A DNA stretch of 23,955 bases from Marisimplicoccus sp964437815 (GTDB lineage Bacteria; Bacteroidota; Bacteroidia; Flavobacteriales; Flavobacteriaceae). Of this stretch, positions 14,805 through 21,899 are shown in pieces (within the stretch, counting starts at the first letter, position 1; each line of letters begins with the position of its first letter). Location of the stretch: NCBI GenBank assembly GCA_964437815.1, contig CAYTIE010000018.1:1-23955 (forward strand), written 5' to 3'. The notes below the pieces were generated by a model. The model saw only the letters and a list, made by a program, of their open reading frames with translations, did no database searches and was not told the origin of the DNA. A program made the translations under genes and the position numbers.

Positions 14805-14819
14805 GAATTTAATAATTAT

Positions 14820-15038
14820 ATGAATACCCTTTACAAATATTTTGTATTTATCATTATTCTCTTTATTGGATGCTCACAAAATGATAAAGATGATGTATGT
14901 AAAGGGCAATCACTTGACATTGCTTGTACAAAAGAGTATAGGCCTGTTTGCGGATGTGATGGCTTAACTTATTCTAATGATTGTGTTGCTGAATCACAGG
15001 GGATAATTAATTGGACTGAGGGAGAATGCAATAACTAA
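14820..15038 (+). CDS. Kazal-type serine protease inhibitor lipoprotein
   Basis: A 72-residue protein: lipoprotein signal (lipobox FIGC, Cys18), a short acidic linker and one Kazal domain. Cysteines are at 27, 36, 44, 46, 55 and 70. The core CTKEYRPVCGCDGLTYSNDC (36-55) closely matches the reactive-site loop of avian ovomucoid third domain (CTLEYRPLCG). By that alignment Lys38 is the P1 residue, predicting inhibition of trypsin-like proteases. The CGCDG pattern is the common bacterial variant, with a Cys that replaces one elsewhere in the animal domain. A surface-anchored inhibitor could protect against foreign or own proteases. It is followed by the sugar-isomerase-like gene after 36 bases, probably on one transcript. 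Confidence 0.9.
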   Translation: MNTLYKYFVFIIILFIGCSQNDKDDVCKGQSLDIACTKEYRPVCGCDGLTYSNDCVAESQGIINWTEGECNN

Positions 15039-15074
15039 ATCTATTGATTTTTTTTTTTTATTTTTAATGTAATT

Positions 15075-16031
15075 ATGAAACGCAGAACTTTTATAAAAAC
15101 TAATTTTACTTTAACTAGTGGGTTACTCCTCTTTGGACAACAAGCTTGTAAGTCTAATAATAATCTTCTTCAGGATATTGGCTTACAATTATTTTCTTTA
15201 CCCAAAATGCTTAATAATGATTTAAGGGGTTCTTTAGAAATGATTTCTAAGATGGGGTATAAAAAATTAGAACTATATGGTCCATACCCCTTTAGTTCTG
15301 AAAAGGCTATTAAAGAATGGGAAGCAATAACTCCACAGTTAGGATTTAGTGGTAGTGGATTTTTTAATTATAATGTTTCTGACTTTAGATCTTTATTAGA
15401 TGAATATGGTTTAAAAGCTAAGTCAGCTCATATTAATTTACATACTTTAAATACCCGAATGCCTGAAGTTGGTCATGCTGCCAGATCTTTGGGGTTAGAA
15501 TGTGTTGGAATAGCATATATCCCAGAGGAGAAAAGAAAAACTTTAGATGGTTATAAAAGAATGGCAGATGAGTTTAATGTATTAGGTGATTTGGCAAAAA
15601 AAGAGGGCTTAAAGTTTATTTATCACAACCATGGATACGGATTAAAAGAACAAGATGATCAAGTTCCTATGAAATTGATTTTAGATAATACGGATCCTGA
15701 ATTAGTATTTTTCGAGATGGACATTTTCTGGACCACCGCAGGAGGTGCTAATCCTATAGAATATCTTAAATCTTATCCCAATAGGTACTTATGTATACAT
15801 TTGAAAGATATGTCCAAGTTAGTTTACTTCTCTAAAGATGGTAGCAATCCACAACAGTGGATTGAATTATTGCCTTATATGACCAATGTTGGAAATGGAA
15901 TCCTTGATATTAAGCAAATAGTTTATGAAGCTAAAAAAAATGGTGTTCAACATTTTTTTGTAGAACAAGACATGGTTGAAAACCCTAAAATAGCATTGCA
16001 AGCAAGTTTAGATTTTTTAAAAAATATTTAG
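15075..16031 (+). CDS. Tat-type lipoprotein, sugar phosphate isomerase/epimerase-like TIM barrel
   Basis: A 318-residue protein with a full twin-arginine signal, KRRTFIK, ending at QQAC (Cys25), so probably a lipid-anchored periplasmic protein. The rest is an AP-endonuclease-2/xylose-isomerase-like TIM barrel: DIGLQLFSLPKML near 34-46, KKLELYGP at 63-70, KSAHINLHT near 116-124, FIYHNHGYG at 181-189, FEMDIFW at 213-219, CIHLKD at 240-245 and FFVEQDM at 294-300. His186, Asp216, His242 and Glu297 are plausible metal or catalytic positions. Such exported proteins are common in Bacteroidota; substrates are mostly unknown sugars or inositol-like compounds. Its stop overlaps the convergent hutG by 4 bases. 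Confidence 0.82.
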   Translation: MKRRTFIKTNFTLTSGLLLFGQQACKSNNNLLQDIGLQLFSLPKMLNNDLRGSLEMISKMGYKKLELYGPYPFSSEKAIKEWEAITPQLGFSGSGFFNYNVSDFRSLLDEYGLKAKSAHINLHTLNTRMPEVGHAARSLGLECVGIAYIPEEKRKTLDGYKRMADEFNVLGDLAKKEGLKFIYHNHGYGLKEQDDQVPMKLILDNTDPELVFFEMDIFWTTAGGANPIEYLKSYPNRYLCIHLKDMSKLVYFSKDGSNPQQWIELLPYMTNVGNGILDIKQIVYEAKKNGVQHFFVEQDMVENPKIALQASLDFLKNI

Positions 16032-17008
16032 TTAAATAAATCATTTGCTAAATCTATTATCTCAGCAGCTAACTTAGCAGTTATTGAGTCTATATCATAA
16101 ACAGGATTAAGCTCCACTATATCTATTGCTACTACATTTTTGGTTTTTAATACATGCTCAAAAACAGATCTAAAAAAATTTACAGAAAAACCTAAAGGAC
16201 TAGGAGCACTAACACCAGGAGCATGTGCAGAACTAAACCCATCAAGATCTATACTAACATATAAATAATTACATTCTTTAAAATTGTTGTCAATAATATT
16301 AATAACATTATTAAGATTAACTAAAGTACAGTCTTCAGCGGGAATATGATTTACTCCAAATTCAGATGCAATTTTATATAATGAATTAGAATTAGATTTT
16401 TTTTGAATTCCTAATGCTAAATATTCTACATTAGTTCCAAATTCTTTCATTATTTGATAAAAGGGTGTCCCTGAATTTGCTTTATTAATTGTTGGCCTTA
16501 AATCAAAGTGGGCATCAAAATTTAGAATTCCTATTTTAGTTGATTTCACTTTTGGTAAAGCTTTGTGAATTCCACAAAAATGACCATAGGCTAGATCATG
16601 GCTCCCTCCAATTCCTATACTTAATTGGCCAGATTTAATTATTTCTTGAATAACATTTGAAAATAATTTTTGTGCTAGTTCTATATTATTTTCATGAGCA
16701 ACAATATCACCATAATCTGTAACTGTCTTTTTTGAAAAATGTGCTGATAATTTACTTAGCTGTTCTCTTATAGCTTTTGGACCATTTACTGCACCTGGTC
16801 TTCCATTATTTCTTTTAACTCCTTCATCACATGCATAGCCTAATATGCCAAAATCACTATTTAATCTTTTTGACTTTAAGTTCTCAAGACCATCATGATA
16901 AAATTTTATTACTTCATGCCAATATTGATTGAGTGAAGAGGAGTCTGACAATCTTCCATTCCATAATGCTGGATCAGGTGAGCGATAATATTTAATTAGG
17001 TTATTCAC
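16028..17008 (-). CDS. hutG: Formimidoylglutamase
   Basis: A 326-residue member of the arginase/agmatinase/formimidoylglutamase family that hydrolyses N-formimidoyl-L-glutamate to glutamate and formamide, the last step of the pathway. Binuclear manganese ligands are visible: His137 in GIGGSHDLAYG, Asp165, His167 and Asp169 in NFDAHFDLR, and Asp254 and Asp256 in SIDLDGFSSAHAPGVSAPSPLG. It begins with GTG at 17008, whose GTGA overlaps the hutI stop by 4 bases, so it is translated by coupling. Being last in the hut operon supports HutG over agmatinase or arginase. Cytosolic. Confidence 0.88.
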   Translation of the reverse strand: MNNLIKYYRSPDPALWNGRLSDSSSLNQYWHEVIKFYHDGLENLKSKRLNSDFGILGYACDEGVKRNNGRPGAVNGPKAIREQLSKLSAHFSKKTVTDYGDIVAHENNIELAQKLFSNVIQEIIKSGQLSIGIGGSHDLAYGHFCGIHKALPKVKSTKIGILNFDAHFDLRPTINKANSGTPFYQIMKEFGTNVEYLALGIQKKSNSNSLYKIASEFGVNHIPAEDCTLVNLNNVINIIDNNFKECNYLYVSIDLDGFSSAHAPGVSAPSPLGFSVNFFRSVFEHVLKTKNVVAIDIVELNPVYDIDSITAKLAAEIIDLANDLFN

Positions 17009-18249
17009 GACCCTATTATGGCTTTTCCATTAATGTACACTTCGTCAATTAAATTTGACCCAAATGCATATGGTATCATTGAGTATGAAGATATTTTTTT
17101 TGTAATAATCAAGTTTGCCTTTTTACCAATTGTAATGCTTCCTACTTCTTCAGATAAACCCATTGCAAACGCTCCGTTAATTGTAGATGCATTAATTGCT
17201 TCTTCAGGTGTCATCCCCATTTTTGTACAGGCTAGAGAAACTACAAAATTCATATTTCCAGATGGAGATGATCCTGGATTGTAATCAGAGGCTAGAGCTA
17301 GTGGAATATTATTATCAATAATTTTCCTTGCAGGCATATATGGGATCTTTAAGAAAAAAGAGCAGTTGGGTAATGCAACAGGCATAGTATTGCTATCTTT
17401 AATTGCGCTAATGTCCTCATCATTTAAAATTTCAAGATGATCGATTGTGTGAGAGCCTAGTTCTATACAAAGAGGGACCCCTCCAAAAGAATTGAATTGA
17501 TTAACATGAATTTTTGGTATTAATCCGTATTTTTTCCCAGCCATTATTATTAGTCTTGTTTCGTTAATATCAAAATATCCTTTCTCACAAAATACGTCAA
17601 TATATTTTGCAAGTTTTCTTTCTGAAACCTTTGGAATCCAGTGATCAATAATTTGAGAAATATATTTTTCTTTTTTATTTACATATTCTGTTGGAACAGC
17701 ATGAGCTGCAAGAAAAGTTGGTTGAATAGAAGCAGTATAGTTCTTCTTTAATTTATCAATAACCTCCAGCATTTTTATTTCTGCTGATAGTTCAAGACCA
17801 TAACCTGATTTTATTTCTATTGCTCCTGTTCCAAGTTTCATTACTTCTTCAAGACGTACAGCACTTTCTGAATACAATTTTTCAAAAGATGCTTTTTGTA
17901 ATTCATTTGCTGAATTTAATATCCCTCCCCCATTTTTTGCAATTTGCTCATAACTTAATCCTGATATTCTATCAACAAATTCTTTTTCTCTTGAACCTGA
18001 ATAAACTATATGAGTATGAGAGTCACACCAAGCAGGAAGAATAAACCTATCCTTAACATCAATAACTTTATCTACATCAATATTAGGAGATGAAGTCATT
18101 TCTCCAAAATCTATAATTTGATCATTTTTAATTAATAGATATGCATTACTTATTTGAGCTAGATCTTTCATTTGATGACCTTTTAAATATAATGTGCTCT
18201 TTTTAAGAGTTTGAAGAAGACATTTAATATTAATAAAAAGAATTTTCAT
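17005..18249 (-). CDS. hutI: Imidazolonepropionase
   Basis: A 414-residue amidohydrolase that opens imidazolone-5-propionate to N-formimidoyl-L-glutamate. Metal residues are HTH at 78-80 (in PAWCDSHTHIVYSGSRE), His248 in KIHVNQF, His271 in TIDHLE and Asp322 in ALASDYNPGSSPSGNM; HAVPTEY at 183-189 is also characteristic. The GSREKEF...ISGLSYEQIAKNGGGI stretch is specific to HutI. Length matches the family (400-420). No signal peptide, unlike the amidohydrolase at 1466. It overlaps hutU upstream (ATGA) and hutG downstream (GTGA) by 4 bases each. Confidence 0.92.
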   Translation of the reverse strand: MKILFINIKCLLQTLKKSTLYLKGHQMKDLAQISNAYLLIKNDQIIDFGEMTSSPNIDVDKVIDVKDRFILPAWCDSHTHIVYSGSREKEFVDRISGLSYEQIAKNGGGILNSANELQKASFEKLYSESAVRLEEVMKLGTGAIEIKSGYGLELSAEIKMLEVIDKLKKNYTASIQPTFLAAHAVPTEYVNKKEKYISQIIDHWIPKVSERKLAKYIDVFCEKGYFDINETRLIIMAGKKYGLIPKIHVNQFNSFGGVPLCIELGSHTIDHLEILNDEDISAIKDSNTMPVALPNCSFFLKIPYMPARKIIDNNIPLALASDYNPGSSPSGNMNFVVSLACTKMGMTPEEAINASTINGAFAMGLSEEVGSITIGKKANLIITKKISSYSMIPYAFGSNLIDEVYINGKAIIGS

Positions 18250-20246
18250 TTGTATAAAGAATCTAATATAGTATCATCAACATTCTCTGGAATTGAAACT
18301 TTTAGTTCAATTGTTCGTTCCATTTCATATTTAATTGCTCTAGTAGCATGCTCATTGCGAGCCCAACTTCTTCTTGCAATTCCATTATTTACATCAAAAA
18401 ATAACATATTTTTTAATTTTTTTTCAGACTGCTTAGTACCATCTAAAAGCATTCCAAAACCGCCATTTATTACCTCACCCCAACCAACACCACCACCATT
18501 GTGAATTGATACCCAAGTAGCTCCTCTAAAACTGTCTCCTATTACATTTTGAATTGCCATATCAGCAGTAAATTTACTTCCATCGTAAATATTTGATGTC
18601 TCTCTGTAAGGAGAATCAGTTCCACCAACATCATGATGATCCCTTCCAAGAATTATTGGGCCAATTTTTTTCTTTGAAATAGCTGAATTAAAAGCTTTTG
18701 CAATTTCTATTCTTCCCAAAGAGTCAGCATATAAAATTCTTGCTTTTGAACCAACAACCAAATTGTTTTTTTTTGCATCCTCAATCCATTTTATGTTATC
18801 ATCTAATTGCCCATGTATTTCTTTTGGTGCTTTTTTTCTGATTTTTGATAAAACTTTTTTAGCAATTTCATCTGTTTTTTCAAGATCTTTCTGATTTCCT
18901 GATACACAAACCCACCTAAATGGGCCAAAGCCATAATCAAAACAGATAGGACCTAAAATATCTTGAACATATGAGGGATAACAAAACTCTGTTTTTTTAT
19001 CATTCATTACATCTGCACCAGCTCTAGATGCTTCTAATAAAAAGGCATTTCCGTAATCAAAGAAATAAGTGCCTCTTTTAACATGCATTTTAATAGCCTT
19101 TGATTGTCTTTTTAAAGATTTTTGAACCTTCTTTTTAAACAATAAAGGATCATCTTTTAATAGATTATTTGCTTCATCGTAGCTTAAACCAACTGGATAA
19201 TAGCCACCCGACCAAGGGTTATGCAGTGAAGTCTGGTCTGAACCAATAGTTACATTAATATTTTCTTTAAGAAAAGTTTCCCAAACATCAACGATATTTC
19301 CTATGTAGGCAAAAGACACTATTTTATCATTCAACTGGGCATCTCTTACTAGCTTAACTAATTCATTAATATCAAATACAAGTTTGTCAACCCAACCTTG
19401 ATCATATCTTTTTTTTGCAGCTATATAGTTAACCTCTGCTGTAATTGAAATACAACCAACAATATTTCCTGCTTTTGGTTGAGCACCACTCATTCCTCCA
19501 AGCCCTGAAGTAAGGAATGTTTTACCTTTTATAGATTCTCCTTTTTTAAGAACTTTTCTAAAAGCATTCATTAGTGTGATAGTTGTTCCATGAACAATTC
19601 CTTGTGGCCCAATATACATAAAGGATCCAGCAGTCATTTGCCCATATTGAGTTACACCTAATGCATTAAAACGTTCCCAGTCATCATGTTTTGAGTAATT
19701 AGGTATCATCATTCCATTTGTGATAACAACTCTTGGAGACTTTTTTGAAGATGGGAATAATCCCATAGGATGACCTGAATAAAGATGTAAAGTTTGATTG
19801 TTATTCATTTCTGCCAAATACTTCATTGTTAACAAGTATTGAGCCCAATTTTGAAAAACAGAACCATTCCCTCCATAAGTGATAAGTTCCTGAGGATGTT
19901 GGGCAATGTCATTATCTAAGTTGTTCTGAATCATTAACATTATTGCGGCTGCTTCATTAATTTTTGCCGGATACTCATTTATAGGCCGAGCATGAATAGC
20001 GTAATCTGGTTTAAAACGAAGCATATAGATTCTGCCATAAGCATCTAATTCTTTAGCAAAATCAAGCGCAAGTTCCTTATGCCATTTTTTTGGAAAATAC
20101 CTTAAGGCATTTTTTATTGCTAACTTTTTTTCATCAATATTTAAGATTTGCTTTCTCTTTGGAGCTGGGTTCAATGTATCATCAATTGATTTAGGTCTTG
20201 GAAGCTCTTTAGGAATTCCTTGAATGATTTGTTCTTTGAAAGTCAT
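18246..20246 (-). CDS. hutU: Urocanate hydratase (long form)
   Basis: A 666-residue enzyme that adds water to urocanate to form imidazolonepropionate, using tightly bound NAD. Visible are GGNGSVFQNWAQY at 125-137, SGHPMGLFPS near 157-166, QMTAGSFMYIGPQGIVHGT at 203-221, the NAD region TSGLGGMSGAQPKAGNIVGC at 246-265, and DILGPICFDYGFGPFRWVC around 429-447, which holds the conserved cysteine. Typical bacterial enzymes such as the Bacillus one are about 550 residues; this one is near the length of the animal UROC1 type, a form known in Bacteroidota. ATGA overlaps link it to hutH and hutI. Confidence 0.93.
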   Translation of the reverse strand: MTFKEQIIQGIPKELPRPKSIDDTLNPAPKRKQILNIDEKKLAIKNALRYFPKKWHKELALDFAKELDAYGRIYMLRFKPDYAIHARPINEYPAKINEAAAIMLMIQNNLDNDIAQHPQELITYGGNGSVFQNWAQYLLTMKYLAEMNNNQTLHLYSGHPMGLFPSSKKSPRVVITNGMMIPNYSKHDDWERFNALGVTQYGQMTAGSFMYIGPQGIVHGTTITLMNAFRKVLKKGESIKGKTFLTSGLGGMSGAQPKAGNIVGCISITAEVNYIAAKKRYDQGWVDKLVFDINELVKLVRDAQLNDKIVSFAYIGNIVDVWETFLKENINVTIGSDQTSLHNPWSGGYYPVGLSYDEANNLLKDDPLLFKKKVQKSLKRQSKAIKMHVKRGTYFFDYGNAFLLEASRAGADVMNDKKTEFCYPSYVQDILGPICFDYGFGPFRWVCVSGNQKDLEKTDEIAKKVLSKIRKKAPKEIHGQLDDNIKWIEDAKKNNLVVGSKARILYADSLGRIEIAKAFNSAISKKKIGPIILGRDHHDVGGTDSPYRETSNIYDGSKFTADMAIQNVIGDSFRGATWVSIHNGGGVGWGEVINGGFGMLLDGTKQSEKKLKNMLFFDVNNGIARRSWARNEHATRAIKYEMERTIELKVSIPENVDDTILDSLYK

Positions 20247-21742
20247 AACTCTGGGAATACATTTAAATCTTGTTTCTCGATTAAATTAATCATTACTTCG
20301 ATATCCGTATTTAACACTCTATCACCTTCTAATTTTTTAACTTTTTTGCGTATTTCAGATAAAGTCTTTTCTATTGGGAGAGAAAATTTATTAGGACGTC
20401 TAAACTCCAATGATTGTGACGCATGTAATAATTCAATTGCAAGAATTTTTTCAAGATTATCAATAACTTCAAGACATGTTCTAGCTGATATACTACCCAT
20501 GGAAACATGATCCTCCTGCCCCATTCCTGTTGGAATACTATCAGCAGATGCTGGAAAACAAAGTGATTTATTTTCTGATACCAAAGCTGCAGTAGTGTAT
20601 TGTGTAATCATAAAACCTGAGTTAAGGCCTGGGTTTTCAGTTAGCATAGGAGGCAAACCATGTAAACCTTCTAAAAGCAGATAACTTCTTCTGTCTGATA
20701 TATTCCCTATTTCAGATGCAGCTATCTTTAAATAATCAAGTGCTAATGCTAGAGGTTGTCCATGAAAATTACCTCCAGAAATGGCAGAATCATCATCTAA
20801 AATTATTGGATTATCTGTAACAGAGTTAATTTCAATAGTCACTAATTCTTTTAAATGATTTAATGCATTTCTTGAAGCACCATGAACTTGAGGTGTACAT
20901 CTTATAGAATATGGGTCTTGAACTCTGTCACAGTCTATATGTGAGTTTGTGTTTGGAGAGTTCTCTAATAAATTTGAAACACGATTAGCAACTTTTATAT
21001 TTCCCTTATAAGGTCTTAACTCATGTAGTTCTTTTCTAAAAGGGGCTAGACTTCCTTGAAACCCTTCTAAAGACATGGCAGCAGCTAAATCTGCTAAATC
21101 CATTAGATAATCTAGTTTAGATATAGCCTTAATAGCATGAGCTAAAATAAACTGTGTGCCATTAATAAGTGCAAGCCCTTCCTTTGCTTTTAAAACTAGT
21201 GGTTTTAGTTTGTGTTTTTCTAAAACTATTTTGGACTTAACTTTCTCATTTCCATTCCAGAAGAATCCTTCTCCAATAACTGGCAGAAATAAATGAGCAA
21301 GTGGAGCTAAATCTCCAGATGCCCCTACAGAACCTTTCTCAGGAACAATAGGAATCAGATTATGTTGAGAAAAATAAATAAGACGATCTAATAAGTCTAA
21401 ACTAATTCCAGAAAATCCACGGGATAAAGATGTAATTTTACAAAGCAGCATTATTCTTGAAAGCTCGGAACTTATGGGGTTTCCAACACCAACAGCATGA
21501 CTCAGTAACAAATTTTGTTGTAAAGATTTAGTGTCTTCAGGGCTAATTCTTTTTGTGCATAAAGGGCCAACACCTGTATTTACTCCATAGATAGGTTTTT
21601 GATCCATAGCCATTTTTTGAGCACGATCATAACTTAGCTTAATTTTCTTTTTAAGGGAATCGTTTAGTTTAATTTCCTTAGGATTCTTTATAAGAAAATA
21701 AATGTCATCTAACGATAAATTAGAGTTTTCAATTCTAGACAT
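20243..21742 (-). CDS. hutH: Histidine ammonia-lyase
   Basis: A 499-residue lyase that deaminates L-histidine to urocanate, the first step of the pathway. The MIO cofactor would form from Ala141-Ser142-Gly143 in GSVGASGDLAPLAH. Also seen are YGVNTGVGP at 52-60 with the catalytic tyrosine, QNLLLSHAVGVGNP at 76-89, the SVTDNP segment, and the FHGQPLALALD segment. Length matches the family (about 500). It is the promoter-proximal gene of the hutHUIG operon, with an ATGA overlap to hutU; no transporter or regulator gene is attached in this window. The divergent spacer to the DUF5916 gene is 157 bases. Confidence 0.94.
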   Translation of the reverse strand: MSRIENSNLSLDDIYFLIKNPKEIKLNDSLKKKIKLSYDRAQKMAMDQKPIYGVNTGVGPLCTKRISPEDTKSLQQNLLLSHAVGVGNPISSELSRIMLLCKITSLSRGFSGISLDLLDRLIYFSQHNLIPIVPEKGSVGASGDLAPLAHLFLPVIGEGFFWNGNEKVKSKIVLEKHKLKPLVLKAKEGLALINGTQFILAHAIKAISKLDYLMDLADLAAAMSLEGFQGSLAPFRKELHELRPYKGNIKVANRVSNLLENSPNTNSHIDCDRVQDPYSIRCTPQVHGASRNALNHLKELVTIEINSVTDNPIILDDDSAISGGNFHGQPLALALDYLKIAASEIGNISDRRSYLLLEGLHGLPPMLTENPGLNSGFMITQYTTAALVSENKSLCFPASADSIPTGMGQEDHVSMGSISARTCLEVIDNLEKILAIELLHASQSLEFRRPNKFSLPIEKTLSEIRKKVKKLEGDRVLNTDIEVMINLIEKQDLNVFPEL

Positions 21743-21854
21743 AATTAAATTTTAAATTTAATACAGAGTTTTAACTTAAAGATAGTAATATCAGTATATA
21801 ATAAATTAATTAAAAGAAGAAGATTTTCTCTTGAGAAAAAGATGAATTATAACA

Positions 21855-21866
21855 CCGATTAATCGG
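21855..21866. promoter_or_regulatory. 12-base palindrome, candidate operator
   Basis: CCGATTAATCGG is a perfect palindrome with GC-rich ends in a very AT-rich spacer. It ends 8 bases before the -7 box TAATTTTG at 21874, so it lies between the -33 and -7 positions of the DUF5916 promoter, where a repressor would block RNA polymerase. Confidence 0.45.
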
Positions 21867-21873
21867 AATTGAT

Positions 21874-21881
21874 TAATTTTG
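21874..21881 (+). promoter_or_regulatory. -7 box for the second DUF5916 gene
   Basis: TAATTTTG matches TAnnTTTG and lies 18 bases before the ATG at 21900. No clear -33 box. Confidence 0.35.
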
Positions 21882-21899
21882 TCGTTTGTTTAAAGATAG

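Larger units (their letters stand above)
21743..21899. promoter_or_regulatory. Divergent hutH/DUF5916 control region
   Basis: A 157-base AT-rich spacer between outward-facing starts. It contains a hairpin TTTTCTC-tt-GAGAAAA at 21824-21839, a perfect palindrome CCGATTAATCGG at 21855-21866, and a possible hutH -7 box (minus TATCTTTA, 21777-21784). Confidence 0.6.

Noticed and set aside
17018..18504. Several plus-strand open frames across the hut operon (also 20220-20510)
   Set aside because: All are antisense to hutI, hutU and hutH, whose motifs and overlaps are decisive; the frames have no signal, motif or start context.
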